This document shows positions 44,600-56,312 of a DNA stretch of 64,000 bases, piece after piece. The notes under the pieces are model-generated. The model saw nothing but the letters and a program-made list of their open reading frames with translations, did no database searches and was not told the DNA's origin. The translations under genes and the position numbers were made by a program. The stretch's first letter is position 1; each line of letters starts with the position of its first letter. The DNA is from Sweltsa coloradensis (taxonomy: Eukaryota; Arthropoda; Insecta; Plecoptera; Chloroperlidae): the NCBI GenBank assembly GCA_024449915.1, contig JAMZAV010000108.1:682001-746000 (forward strand), written 5' to 3'.

Positions 44600-45560
44600 A
44601 CGATAACGATGCCATCGATTAAAGTCATAGATAGAAATAGGCATGCTAGGTGAAAAGAGGCCTGTACGTATTCCTTGTTGTGTTGTATGGTTTTATGTCA
44701 AATTCTCACGAAAGTGTACAGTAAACACTCTTTACTTCAAACTCGGCTTATTCAAAGAAGTGTTGTAAGTCCCGACAGAAGTAAAACCATTAGTTACCCT
44801 ACTAGATTGCTGTTATGTCAATAATAGTTGTAAATCTCTCACATGAAACCATGGTGGTGGTGTTGAAACTCCTTATCACGGTCAATCGCAAATCGCAATC
44901 TGTTTATTTTCTTTTCTGGTTACAATAATCATAGATTTACTGACACCTTGATTTGCAAGTGGCCCTGATTGTATGCATTGTTCTCTAAGGCAGCTCTCTT
45001 GATTATGTATCATGTACCACTGACATACTTGCAATCAACAATAGGTCTGTTCAATATATGGCTACAACAATAAACTCAATCTAGGTACCAGCCCCCAGCA
45101 GGATATTATAATATCCTTTGGTGTAGAAGGACAGGTATACGGCTTAAAAGAGGTTTTGTTTTTGGCAAACCCAATTATATAAAGTGGGACAGGACAAATA
45201 CGGAGTAGAGTCAAGTCGAGAAGAGTAGTTATTCGTCAATTAAAACATACATGATACGTATTGTATAGGGTTTACAAGATTTGACAGTTTCGACATATAG
45301 AAGAATACCTATCAAAAATACTATTCACTGGTACCCAAAGTATACCGGTATGCAGTTGTTGCATTGCAATTGTTGGTACGTGGAATTAGTAACTTCTTAA
45401 CAAATGAATAATAATTTCAAAAGCAAATATACAAATATAGAGAGATCAAACAAAGAAAACTGTAGTTTTAAATGCTGACTTATAGTAATCATGATTGTCA
45501 CTAGTACAAATTTGATCAAAAAGAACAATTTACAATATGTGTCTATAATGTTTGCATAGG
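44600..45560. other. Intergenic, no gene recognised
   Basis: AT-rich unique-looking DNA. I see no family-like frame, splice pattern or terminal repeat. Confidence 0.5.
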
Positions 45561-45574
45561 CTCATGCTTGCTTT

Positions 45575-45825
45575 TGTGTCTGAATGCTTGTTGCTTCTTT
45601 GGGCTTATCCCTCTGTGCAATGCAGAAGGTCCCGGGTTTAAATCCTGGTTCCAGCAACTTTTTTTACTTTGGGAACTTAGTACGTTAAAGGTGACTTTGG
45701 GGCCAACAATAATGCACATAAGAAACCAAATACCGTAATAGCTAATAATAATGTCCACACTGAAGATCAGTAACTTGCATGTGAGTGGACAGACTCATGT
45801 ACACATTTATTTGTATTTATTTACT
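45575..45825 (+). repeat. SINE-A, diverged near-full copy
   Basis: Head GCAATGCAGAAGGTCCCGGG then TTTAAATCCTGG, body GTGACTTTGGGGCC, tail CACTGAAGATCAGTAAC and ATTTATTT. Older than the other copies by divergence. Confidence 0.65.
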
Positions 45826-45829
45826 GATC

Positions 45830-46800
45830 TTGTGATAGTTCATAGTTAACACACCAGCATTTGTTAAGGTTATGTCCCTGTTTTGCCAAAAACAAACCAA
45901 TTTTAAGATGTATATTTTAATTTGAAAAGTATATTGGTGTGATATAGGATCCAGCCGTTTACCTTCGAAAAGTGATGGGGGCTACTGAATTTACTCCGGC
46001 CAATTGGCATTCAATCAACATAACTTAATTTGAAAATAGTACACATTCTTTCAAAGCAGTGTTTGGCAGTTTTTATAACTGAATATGATTTTACATAAAA
46101 TAAATTTATTGGGATATATATTGGGAGGTAGTGAACCAACCTCATTGTACATATTCTTTTGGTATGTGCTGTGAACTGAACGTCTTTCCAGCTAGAGATC
46201 CAGACCTAACATGACAGCATGGTTGGCCAAATTTTATAAACAGATAGATTTGAATGAATACAAAAGTATGACTTTTAATTTTAATTGAAATAAAGTAGTT
46301 TTTTAACTAGAATTATACAAGAGTAGTACGTAATGCTGTATTTCACTCGGTGATAAGAGTTGACCCCTCTTTTACTCTCCTCTTGGCAAAATTCTAATTT
46401 AATCACAGTAATTGTCAAGTTTGTTGATCTTAATGTTCCTAATTCTCTTTACACTTTTTTTTAAATAGTTTTCTATTGCCAACATAGATTCAGAAATAAA
46501 TATAGGTATCTTGAAGAACGGTAAATCAATAAAATAATTTTTTTTTTTTTCTCCAAATGTAGCCAAATATTATAACAACACTGCTTTAAAGAATGTACCG
46601 TACTGTATTTCTATGCAACAATTCAATAAATTCGATTGATGTAGGCCTAAGCCATATTGTTGTAGCCATCAACCAAATTATGGAGAACCTTGTTTACTTT
46701 ATAAATGAATGTAGGCCTACTAGAAAAGAACAGACCTATTGTTGTGGCCGACAGTTGTGAGAACTTATACATTGCGACTCAGAAGAACCTGGTTCTTAGG
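45830..46800. other. Intergenic, no gene recognised
   Basis: AT-rich, with short TAGGCCTAC words. Nothing else seen. Confidence 0.5.
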
Positions 46801-47140
46801 GTGGTTGACCCCTGCAGTTACAGTTTTTTAGTGATATCTCGAGAACGGTGCAAAATATCTCAAAACTGATTGCAACAGTAATGTGGTTTTGTTTGAATTA
46901 TATAATGCAAGAAAAAATTTCAAATATAATAATCGGTACAGTTTGTATTTCGATTAAGCATTTAATTAATTAAATGTCCAATTAAAAACTTACCATAACA
47001 TTACAATTTTTTTTTCTTGCAGGCTGTAGTTCTCACAAAACCACATAACATAATGTTGGCAGGGGTCTGCCGCCTTAAAAACAAGAGCAATAATTGAGCT
47101 CATTGGCAACCCTCAAAATCTTCTGTGCTTGCTTGACCCC

Positions 47141-47159
47141 GGGGGGGGGGGGGGGGGGG
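47141..47159. repeat. Poly-G run
   Basis: About nineteen consecutive G. Length is likely to be unreliable in assembly. Confidence 0.8.
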
Positions 47160-47311
47160 ATGAGAGACAGATAGGGATGAGAGGCAGTTACCAGGTTATA
47201 ATAATTTCCAACTTGGATTTGCCCCAGGCTAGGAGATATCTCAACAACTCTGTTTTCACAACAACAAACATAACTTTATAAAATTTGTATTCTTTTGATT
47301 TGGGTTTTTTC

Positions 47312-47732
47312 TAGGGATGCACACAATCAATTATGCTATAGAATTGCATGTTTTCTGAAAAAAAAAACTTGTCAAAAATTTGTCACATCATATTCCCTGT
47401 GCCTTCGCCATATCATCGCTATTCAATTTGGTGAATGACAATAATTTGATATATTGCTTTCACACAGACTAGAAAGTAAAAAGTCTACCACTGAAAATCA
47501 GTTATGAGTTATGACTTATGAGACCGATTGGGTAGACTCTAAATACAAATTTGTTTACTTTATAAATAATAAAATTTGTGTTGATCTTTTTGAGAGGTTC
47601 AGTCTTGATCAGGCCTATCCGCCAGTAGAAGCGGAACAGTTTTTACTGACATTATCTTTCGTTAGTATGTATCAATAATGTAGTTACAATTTTGATTATA
47701 AATCTTATTTATTTCATTTTTGTGCATCCCTA
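47312..47732. mobile_element. hAT-like MITE, related to 30569-31764
   Basis: Ends TAGGGATGCACACAATCAAT (47312) and complement-type TTTTTGTGCATCCCTA (47732). A SINE-A 3' module (47488-47565) lies inside. TSD unclear. Confidence 0.6.
47488..47565 (+). repeat. SINE-A 3' module
   Basis: CACTGAAAATCAGTTATGAG, an expanded loop, then GATTGGGTAGACTCTAAATAC. Head and body absent. Confidence 0.7.
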
Positions 47733-47997
47733 GAGTGTTCACAATTCAATTAACAGTTACTACTCCCTTTATGGTCTGTGAATAATAGTCTACAATAGCT
47801 GGTAGAAATCTCCTTGGCTTGGGTTCTTTTCTAGTTGAAGGCTTCCATAATTGTGCAGTTTTTTTTGGGGGGCTTACAATTTAAGCTTCAGAACCTTTTT
47901 GAAAACCATTGTGTATTTAAATTTAAATCTTGTAAGTTTTGTTAGCGTTTAAACCCATTCTTTTACACTGATACTATTCCGAAATGGTTGTTGGGTA

Positions 47998-48075
47998 AAG
48001 CAAAGTGACGTTTATTGTCCTCCACCGATAATCAGTTTTGTGAACTAGTGGGTACTCTAAATACAAAATGTATTA
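47998..48075 (+). repeat. SINE-A 3' module, diverged
   Basis: AAGCAAAGTGACG, CCACCGATAATCAGTTTTG, ACTAGTGGGTACTCTAAATAC. Another 5'-truncated copy. Confidence 0.65.
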
Positions 48076-48973
48076 TTTTATTTGAATGCAATCTTAGTTA
48101 AATTTGCAAATCAGTGTTAATAACTATATGGGATAGACATGAAACAAAATAAATAAATCCAATTTCCAAAGTGTTAAGGAAGGGTAGGCCCTACTGTTTA
48201 TTTGGCAAGCACAGAAGTACTTGAGGGTTTTCAATACTTAATGAAACTAGGAGCAATGATGGCCACTTAACCCCAGGAGAAGACCTAGTGTATTTTGTTC
48301 TCATAGCTGCACTGGCCTGCATATTTAGTGATTGATGGTGTTGGCTTGTTTTGCTGCTTTTTGTACACTTAACAGAGTGTTCTCTCTCTCCAATGCACTG
48401 ACGGGGCTGATATGGAATCTCGCAAGAGGTTGCCATTTTCAGAATATCTTACTTGTGATTGAACCTTTGCACGTTCAATCACAACTAAATATTTAGGAAG
48501 TGGACCTTTTCGAGTTTCATCATCAGTTCTGTCTATAGTTTGGGGAGAACACTCTGATTAAGTGAAAAGTTTATTTGCTAAACTTGGTAGCTCTGAAGTG
48601 CAAAAAAGACTTAGGTAGTATAAAAAGCGCTTTTTTGGGTCCATTTTTTGTATTTTTTGCATAATTTGTATAAATATTTGTATAATTTTATAATATTTGT
48701 ATAATAATTGTATTGTTTACTAATAAATATTATATTTTATTTATAAATTGTATTTATTATTTATTATTATTGCTTGTTGATGACCTTCAAAAAATAGACT
48801 AAGTCCATAAAGTAGGTCAACTGTTAAATGGCCTTGAAAAAAATGGCTATCTCCATAAACTAGGTCAACTGCTAACCTTGCAAGGTTAGCAGCTGATCTA
48901 GTACATGGTTTAGCCTTGGAAAAAAAGACTAAGTCCATTAATTGGGTCATAAAGGGTTAAGGAATATTGGAAG

Positions 48974-49189
48974 TGAATTATATGTTGGTGGTGAGGCTAT
49001 TGCTTGCTATGTCTGCACTTGTCATTTAAATGATTCCCTTCAATGACCAGTCTAAATGAAAAGTGTGGAACTCAACACCCAAGGGTGTTGAGCTCCACAC
49101 TTTTCATTTAAACGAGTCCATCGAAAGGAATCATTTAAATGACAAGTGCAGACATAGCAATTGGCTCACCACCAACATATAATTCATTG
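48974..49189. repeat. 216-bp near-perfect palindrome
   Basis: The arm 48974-49081 and its complement 49082-49189 meet with no loop at CAACACCCAAGGGTGTTG. Arms share AATTATATGTTGGTGGTGAG, GCTATGTCTGCACTTGTCAT and GAAAAGTGTGGA. A few mismatches and small gaps. No flanking duplication evident. It could be a foldback MITE or an inverted duplication, and its RNA would form a long hairpin. Confidence 0.85.
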
Positions 49190-49310
49190 CTAAGAAACAT
49201 GGGAATTAGTTATGGTGCAAAGTACAAAAAGTAATAAACACAACAGCATGAGTTACAACATTGAATATATTGAACAGGTAGTACACAGTAAATAGCATTC
49301 CAAATGTAGA

Positions 49311-49573
49311 CTATGTCCATGGCCTTGAAAAATAAAAGTGTTCGGGGTTAGTGCATAGAACCTTCGCTTGTAGTTGGTTTCGGAGGTGTTTACAAGTGCT
49401 GTGCAGCTGGTAGTCGATGGCAGATTGTTTGGTCATCGCCAGAGTTGACGCACTGGGGGAGAGCCGAGCGCAGATTGCATGAGTGATGAGATCAAAACGA
49501 GAGACTTGGAACCAAACAGCAAGATTTGGTGCAGTCCAAGAGTCTAGTAGCAAGATGTGAACATCCCAGTTTC
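49311..49573 (-). CDS. Candidate terminal exon of the - strand gene
   Basis: Acceptor TTTGTGTTGCAG (- strand, ending 49574) followed by an open frame of about 87 codons: GNWDVHILLLDSWTAPNLAV, WFQVSRFDLITHAI and ASTLAMTKQSAIDYQLHS are visible, with a stop at 49311. GC-richer than its surroundings. No domain recognised. Assigning it to the transcript with the exons at 57-62 kb is inference; the intron would be about 8 kb. Confidence 0.35.
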
Positions 49574-50127
49574 CTGCAACACAAATCATAACAGTATTAG
49601 AAATTGTACAAACAAATCAATATGTAGCCCAGAGCAGCCCTTGCTCAAAACTATGAGGATAACATTGATAGTTATGCAGTTTTATTGAAGAGAAAGGCAT
49701 ATCATCAATATTAAAACACAAAATTATCTGGCATTAGTAATATCTCGCAAAATGCTATGTAAAATTTAAAAAGTGATTTATAGGTCTTATGTACTTTTGT
49801 TAGAACTATAATAACCTGGTGACAAAAACATTCAAATATTCAAGTCAGTTCTGTTCTAAATGCCAAATCAATTAAAATAAATTCCATAACTAAAAGTCAT
49901 ACTGATTAAATGGACAAAGATTAAAATATATTGCAGACTATGGATCTAGTGAAATTACATTGGACATATTAATCACTTTTTCGATTTTGAGTCGCAAATG
50001 TAAAGAACTAAAATCCGACAATTTTGCTTGGTCTTTAATATTATTGGTTGCAGGCCTTCCTCCCAACTTGCATAATTAGGCTAGAAGAAACATTAGGTTA
50101 TAATAAGAGTTCTTAACAAAGGCAATC

Positions 50128-50708
50128 TAGGGTTACCATAAGTGTCTCAGCAAAAAAGAGGACATTTCATTCACAGACATTCGCAGACTACAAGGGGTCT
50201 GGGGCGGAGCCCCAGCCGCCGGAGGCGAAATTTTTTTTGGACATTTTTACCGTCAGGATGACGTTTAGAGCGATCTGAACAAGGGTCAAGGAAGGACAGT
50301 GGTGCCGACGCCTTTTAAATTGAGGGGTTATTTTTTAAATGAACACTACATTTTATGACAAAACTAAGACAAGTGGCCTCGGTCTACAACACTTCCTAAC
50401 GTACGCCGTACGACGTGGACACAAGGCACGAAACGTACGAAAATGGTAACTAAATAACGTGATAGTACACTGCTTGCTGCACAGCCTGGCGTGTTGTGAC
50501 ACGCTCGGACACGCTCGGACATGATCGGCTTCTCGCATTCGGCGGTTTACGGTCGGTGGATGGTAAGTGAGGGGGCGGAAGGTGCGCATGCGCCTCTGCA
50601 TGGAATTGGGTGAAATAACCGGACATTTGCATTATTTTGAAAAAACCGCCCGGACAGACATAAAAAAAGAGGACATGTCCGGCTTTAACCGGACGTATGG
50701 TAACCCTA
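50128..50708. mobile_element. hAT-like element, exact 8-bp TSD
   Basis: Ends TAGGGTTACCATAAGTGTCT (50128) and complement-type GGACGTATGGTAACCCTA (50708). AGGCAATC is duplicated at 50120-50127 and 50709-50716. 581 bp, GC-richer middle with GGGGCGGAGCCCC, no transposase. Similar end style to the elements at 23.1-25.1 kb. Confidence 0.9.
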
Positions 50709-50747
50709 AGGCAATCTGAAGTATAATTTTACGTTTATAGTAAAAGT

Positions 50748-51292
50748 TTTAGGTAGGTCACTGTAGGATTGTCAGTGGCAGGGCGAATCGAACCCACTAC
50801 TTGTTAAGTCAGAGCTGTGTTTTAGGTAGGTCATTGTTGATTTGTTTAAGACAAGGAAGAGAAAATAAAAGTGTAGGATTGTCAGTGGCAGGAATCGAAC
50901 CCACTACTTGTTAAGTCAGAGCTGTGTTTAGGTAGGTCATTGTTGATTTGTTTAAGACAAGGAAGAGAAAATACAAAGTGTAGGATTGTCAGTGGCAGGA
51001 ATCGAACCCACTACTTGTTAAGTCAGGAGCTGTGTTTTAGGTAGGTCATTGTTGATTTGTTTAAGAACAAGGAGGAGAAAATACAACGTCATGTAGGATT
51101 GTCAGTGGCAGGAATCGAACCCACTACTTGGAAGGCTTGGTCGCTTTGATTTAATGTCCCCCCCTGAAAATCAGTTATATAACTGAGTGGGTACACTCTA
51201 AATACAATTTTTTTATTTTACTTGTTAAGTCAGGAGCTGTGTTTTAGGTAGGTCATTCATTGTTGATTTGTTTAAGATGAGGAAGAAAAAAT
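50748..51292. repeat. Tandem repeat, ~110-bp unit with B-box-like word
   Basis: Units start TGTAGGATTGTCAGTGGCAG at 50762, 50872, 50979 and 51092 (periods 110, 107, 113). Each contains GGAATCGAACCCAC, the complement of a tRNA B box, then TTAAGTCAGAGCTGTGTTTA and GGTAGGTCATTGTTGATTTG. The fourth unit is broken by a SINE-A tail (51131-51222) flanked by TACTTG on both sides. Confidence 0.88.
51131..51222 (+). repeat. SINE-A 3' module inserted in the tandem repeat
   Basis: AAGGCTTGGTCGCTTTGATT, then CTGAAAATCAGTTATATAAC, TGAGTGGGTACACTCTAAAT and a T-rich tail. 5' truncated, flanked by TACTTG repeats, a recent retroposition. Confidence 0.8.
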
Positions 51293-51299
51293 TCAACGT

Positions 51300-51880
51300 G
51301 TTCCGACTGTCGGTGGCAGATAAATTAACCAAAAAATGCTCATTAATCTACTAATTATCAAAATTCTTGAAAAACAACTTTTTTCAGTTGTTTTGATTGG
51401 TCAAGAATCTGTGGATTGTGTACTAATCATTTGACATCTATATTTAATAGCAAGATGGCCATTTTAAGAACTGACAAGACTAATCCTAACTGAACGGTAC
51501 ACCTACGACTGAACACCATGCATACGTTTGAAAAATGGAACCCTAGACATCTCCCAGTGGGCTTGATGTACATTTGTATCCAAGTCATTTAGGGTCTGTA
51601 TAGCTGAAAATTGCTATTGTGACCACATATTTGGAAACTTAAAATACTTGTAATAGTTTTCTTGCACAGAACTAAGGAAATCCGCCTAAAGTCTCTAGTT
51701 ACTGTTGATACTTTGTTAGGATCAAATCTTCTGCAGTGTTTAATTTTGAACAGTTATGCAATTTTATAGCAAGTCATAAGAACAAGAAAAATTAAATTGA
51801 AATATATTTGCTTTTTGTCGATTAGGCGATGGCTATCAAATATCACCTACTCATACACACAGAATAGTATGCAGGATAGA
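51300..51880. other. Intergenic, no gene recognised
   Basis: Nothing identifiable apart from AT-rich sequence leading into the Penelope relic. Confidence 0.45.
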
Positions 51881-51885
51881 ATGCT

Positions 51886-52085
51886 GTCTACTCGATACCA
51901 TGTCAATGTGGTGACATTTACATTGGTGAGACCAAGAGACCAGTGGAGGTCAGAATAAAAAAACGTAAGACTAATGTAGCGCAACACAAAGTTTGTTCCT
52001 TAAGACTAGCAGAACACGTTTATGAGAACCATCATTATGTGAATTGGAAGATTCCTCTATCATTTTCCATGAAACTAATCTACAT
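51886..52085 (+). pseudogene. Penelope-like element GIY-YIG endonuclease relic
   Basis: Open stretch with VYSIPCQCGDIYIGETKRPV then EVRIKK, later LAEHVYENHHYVNWKIP. The order VY, CxCG, YIGxTxR, about 30 residues, then AEHxxxxxH is that of the GIY-YIG nuclease at the C-terminus of Penelope-like reverse transcriptases. Stops follow at about 52090. RT itself is not found. At 52383-52415 a GAAGACGACTAAATAGTTGTCGAAA hairpin of the kind seen after the nuclease in such elements follows. Confidence 0.75.
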
Positions 52086-52419
52086 AGCCTAAACATTGGT
52101 TAAAAGAGGCTGCCTTTATGGCTGTGAAGAACATCATTAGTATACCTAGGCCTAGTATTGAGTTTCTTTCTATTTGGAAAATGTTTGTTCCAAGCCAGAG
52201 CCAGTCATAGCTTATAAATGTGTTTTTTATCTAATTGGTAGTTGGCAACATAACTGATTTAATTTTTGTAAGATGGTAGGGCATGAGTTTTCTCGTGAAA
52301 TTGAGATGGCAGTATATATTTGTTAAAATTTTTGGATTTGTTTTTTTCTTACTGTTGTAATGTCAAATGTCATTAAACCCATTGAAGACGACTAAATAGT
52401 TGTCGAAATATTGTTACTT

Positions 52420-53080
52420 GGTTTTCTTTATTTACAAGTGCAGTGTAGTCAAAATAATTCTCTAAGTCACATTTTTATTGCCGTGAATTGAACCCGGGAT
52501 ACAAACCATTGCACCAAAGAGTCTTCACAAACATTTTGACAATGATACGTCTTTTTCATGACTCCATTATAAAAACGGATAATTCATCGCGATAAATTAA
52601 AATACTAGGGGAAAAATTATATTAGCCCCTGCTACTTTTGATCGATTCAGAGGCAAACTCAAATTTCGATTGGATATTTAAGATTTCTGTTTCAATAACA
52701 GCCCTCACTTATTTTGTTTGACAATACAGTTCATGTGAAAGTGGGCAAAGTTCAAATATCCGCTAATTAAGGAAATACATTTTATCAATTGACTTTTGCT
52801 CAAGGAAATGTTCACGTCTCTACCCTGGGGTGTATAGATGTTTTAGACGGGAAAATCATGCTCAGCAAGGACAGACAGAATGGGTATGTTGGAGAGCTTT
52901 GAACAAGGATAATGAATTTGAATTTAAATTTATTTACAATAAAATAAATGTATATAAAAATCAACAAGATATGTGCTAATATAGACTGAGGAACAGGCAT
53001 TGAATGACAAGGAAGCAAAGAATTTGTTTAAGGATTGGTGCTTGAATTAACCCTTGCCTAAGGAGAAGGCTCCAATTGTT
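52420..53080. other. Intergenic, no gene recognised
   Basis: A tRNA-like B-box word (GTGAATTGAACCCGGGATAC) at 52483-52502 on the - strand; otherwise nothing. Confidence 0.4.
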
Positions 53081-53084
53081 TTAA

Positions 53085-53850
53085 TTAATTAATTTGCATT
53101 TAGAGTATCCACTCAGTCACAACTGATTTTCAGTGAGGGATGTTAAATAAAGCAGACCAACACAACCCTGCACGACACCATAGACGAGCTAACATTGACC
53201 AACTAGAGACTAGTATTTTAAATAGGAAACCAGCTCGGCACGATTCTATTCTCGCACAGCGCCAGAATCAACAAAGCTAATTCGGAACAACCTTAGAATT
53301 TATTAGGTCCACCTCTTTGCTAGGACCGCTCCAAAAAGCAAATTTTACACTTTCCTAACCCCAAGAATTGGGGATTAAGCCATAAAGAAGATGTCTTAGG
53401 CTGTATCGGGAACAAACCCCGGGGACTACGAAGGAAGTAGGGTGCCCAACGATATGAAAATCCATTACGATATCAAAAAAAAAATGGCCAAACATATCGA
53501 TGTATACGATATTTTTCCCCCCAATTTTTAAATATTTTTTCAGGGCATTTCCCCCCAAATGTGCGTCTTCCCATCGCCACGACACTGTATGACGCCAGTT
53601 CGAAGTGCCGTGTGCACCTGGCAGACAAACGACGCGATGTCGACGGGAAACTGCGAATTACCGATGCCGAAGCTACCAAAAAACCAATTTTTTTTTTTTT
53701 TACGATTTTTAAAACTAAATTTTTGGTATTTGAAATATCGCGATGTAGAAAACAAATATCGATATCGAAATTAATTGTGTGTATCATATATCGATATCGA
53801 TGGGCAACCTTGATAGGAAGCAGAACCTCTAACCACAAGACCAACAAACC
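53085..53850 (-). repeat. SINE-A full copy split by a MITE
   Basis: Tail and hairpin at 53098-53135, body to about 53385, head 53395-53440 and 53815-53850 (GGAAGCAGAACCTCTAACCA in + orientation). The head is cut by the element at 53441-53811. An old copy by divergence. Confidence 0.75.
53441..53811. mobile_element. hAT-like MITE in the SINE-A head
   Basis: Ends TAGGGTGCCCAACGATATG and complement-type ATCGATATCGATGGGCAACC. Flanks GAAGGAAG and ATAGGAAG match six of eight, consistent with a decayed 8-bp TSD. Open frames inside have no similarity I can name. Confidence 0.65.
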
Positions 53851-54124
53851 ATTAGATTTGGGTGCCATTATTTTGGTTGATAAATAGATCTGATTTCGAG
53901 TCCCGGTTGGGATAGAAGTGCCTGGCGGAGCCTTCTGTGTTCACTGTCGCTAACCAGACCAAGCTGAAGTGTTTCCATTACAAAAAAAAAGTATGAGCAC
54001 GAAAAAATTGCTAGGTGACTTAACTTAATTTTGTTTCCGATGGCAATTTGGAAAATCCATTTTGATCCAGACAAAACAAAAAAAGGTAAGCCAGCACAGG
54101 TTAACTAACTGAACAGTAAGATGT

Positions 54125-54235
54125 CGACTGGAATATGGTGGAAAGGGAAGAGTGGTGGCAAGACATGAGATGTGAGGCTTATCTTCAGTGCCGAACTAAC
54201 GTAGAGTTGGACGTGGCAACAGATATAACTATTTT
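54125..54235 (+). repeat. LINE-like fragment
   Basis: Matches 20640-20760 in reverse orientation (GAGTTGGACGTGGCAACAGAT). Non-functional. Confidence 0.5.
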
Positions 54236-54446
54236 AATACACTATGTTTACTTAGAAGTAGAGAGATTAAGATTTAAACTCTGAAGGGATCATAAAGAAG
54301 ATTTGTTCAAACAAAGAGGATGGGAATGGGCAGGATCCCATGGCAAGACTTGGAAGCGGCAGAGCGTAAATTATTTTTGTTGTCTCTTTTATTGCTATAC
54401 AAGACGGTGAGTGGTGAAAGATGTTGAAGGACAATTTAAAAAAATG

Positions 54447-55140
54447 TCATAATATGCGGGACTCAAACCCGCGTCTTCTCGAGTGTAATACACTTTGGAC
54501 CAGCGCCCTAATCATAGGAGTCACCGCGGACAGCAGCAGAGTGTAAAAGAAAAATTGGAAGAGTGAGATGAATTGTGGGTCCAAGTCGCGAGAGTGACAA
54601 GACGGGAAGGTGTGGAGAACGTGATGAAGTCATGACCTAGATAGCGACGTTGTTAGAAATCTGTTTAACAATGATTGTATTTTAATTCGGCAAAACCAGA
54701 TGAGAGCGCACATAGATGAGGATATTATCAGAGAACTATTGGCTGTAGTGAGTATGATGATGTGTTGATAACATCTCATATTGCAATAAGGCTATTCAAG
54801 ACAATAGATGACTTGGGGATTACAAAAAAAACAATGCCTTATGCGGGATTCGAACCCACATTCTCCTAATGTATATAATACGCTTCGCCCTAATCGCATG
54901 AGCCACCGCGGACGTCAGCCGAGTGCAAAAGAAACGTAGGTAGAGCGAGATGAATCGTGGGTCCAGGTGACTATAGAGTGACAAGACAAGAAAATGTATA
55001 GAACGTGATAAGGTCATGAAGTCATGCCCTAGATAGCCGTGTACAAACACCTTTGGAAATCAGTTTTACGATGATTGTCTTTAAATTAGGAGTGAACATG
55101 TAATGAGGATATTATTAGAGAACTATTGGCTGTAATAAGT
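54447..55140. repeat. Tandem segmental duplication with SINE-C heads
   Basis: 54447-54762 and 54841-55140 are diverged copies in the same order: a reversed tRNA-like head (GCGGGACTCAAACCCGCG / GCGGGATTCGAACCCACA; ACCGCGGAC), then GAGATGAATTGTGGGTCCA / GAGATGAATCGTGGGTCCA, GAGTGACAAGAC, AACGTGAT, and GAGAACTATTGGCTGTA. A further ~80 bases of SINE-C tail separate them. Confidence 0.8.
54773..54915 (-). repeat. SINE-C copy
   Basis: On the - strand: tRNA-like head GCGGTGGCTCATGCGATTAG, B box GGGTTCGAATCCC, then a ~70-base body ending TTGCAATATGAGATG. Related copies lie at 55229-55380 and 56457-56606. Confidence 0.7.
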
Positions 55141-55228
55141 TTACTGGAACAAATTAAGGAGAGACGATATAACTTGACCTTGATTGGTTCAACATTTCAA
55201 ATGTAGGCCTACGATGATATTTTCTGTT

Positions 55229-55380
55229 GCTTAACGTCTCATATTAGTATTGCACTAAGGCTGTTCGAGACGATGATTGGCGACATGACTTACAGACGAT
55301 TACAAAAAAATTACGAATTAGTCGGGATTCGAACCCACGTCCTCGAACAGCCATATGCTTAGGACCAGTGCCCCAATGAT
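55229..55380 (-). repeat. SINE-C copy
   Basis: Head with B box GGGTTCGAATCCCGAC, tail CTTAGTGCAATACTAATATG then AGACGTTAAGCAA. The tail word also appears alone at 18735-18760 and 31640-31680. Confidence 0.7.
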
Positions 55381-55399
55381 AATAATGAAATTATGATAG

Positions 55400-56260
55400 T
55401 GAGCGTAATGATGGGATTGCAAATTCAAGATAGGAGAGAAAAGAGCAGACCACAACTACGATGTCAGGGTCGTGTGGGGAAAGATTTGTAAAAAAAGAGG
55501 AGAAGAATATTTTTAGATGGGGGAAGGAGGGGGAGGGGGAAAGGAAAAAAACCCAAACCAAAAGAGTTGGCAAAAATAAAATTTGGGGGTAAAGGTCGAT
55601 TTGGGTGTAAAGGTTTCCCGGTAAGTAAAGTTAAAAAAAAGGGTTGATTTTAAAAAGTGCACGCAAACATCATGTAGATTGGGGCAATGTTTTACGTTTG
55701 ATGCTGTAATTGAGCAACACATAGTTTTGTGCGATAGGAATACACTGTAGCGAATGTCGGTGATAATAAGCGGCAAGCTGGGAGGGGTCGACTGCCCACT
55801 ACGTCATCAACTCCGGGGAAGTAGACCGCACGGAAAAATAGATCGAAAAATGTAACTGTAAAATAGGCCCGAAATAAATCGCAGTCTACGGCTTAAACAC
55901 CATTACTTCAAAGGTTTAAATGTTTAGAAAGCTAACTAACTCATCTCTGGCAATAGATAGTTAGTGGGGTTTTAGGGCACACAACAGTAAAGTTATCAGT
56001 GCCCATCTCTAGCAATAGATAATGTTTATGTCTTTAACCAATTTATTCAAATTGATAGTGCCAAAATTACACGTCAAGAGTTTTGCAAAATAGGCTAAAA
56101 AAATGCACCTTATTAAATTGTGTCAAACTTATTTACTTTAAGGGCACATACGTCATTATGCCCCAATGTAGCCTAGGAGATGTGGAGAGGACAGACTCTT
56201 GGTGGGCAGATGTTGGGTGGGTCGCCGATACTGTACAAGCCCCCCGTTTTGTCCTCCTTT
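55400..56260. other. Intergenic, no gene recognised
   Basis: A purine-rich run at 55495-55555 (GGGGGAAGGAGGGGGAGGGG). Otherwise nothing. Confidence 0.45.
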
Positions 56261-56312
56261 TTAAACGTTTATAACTGAAAGGATACGTTAAATAAATAAA
56301 TAAATAAAGACC

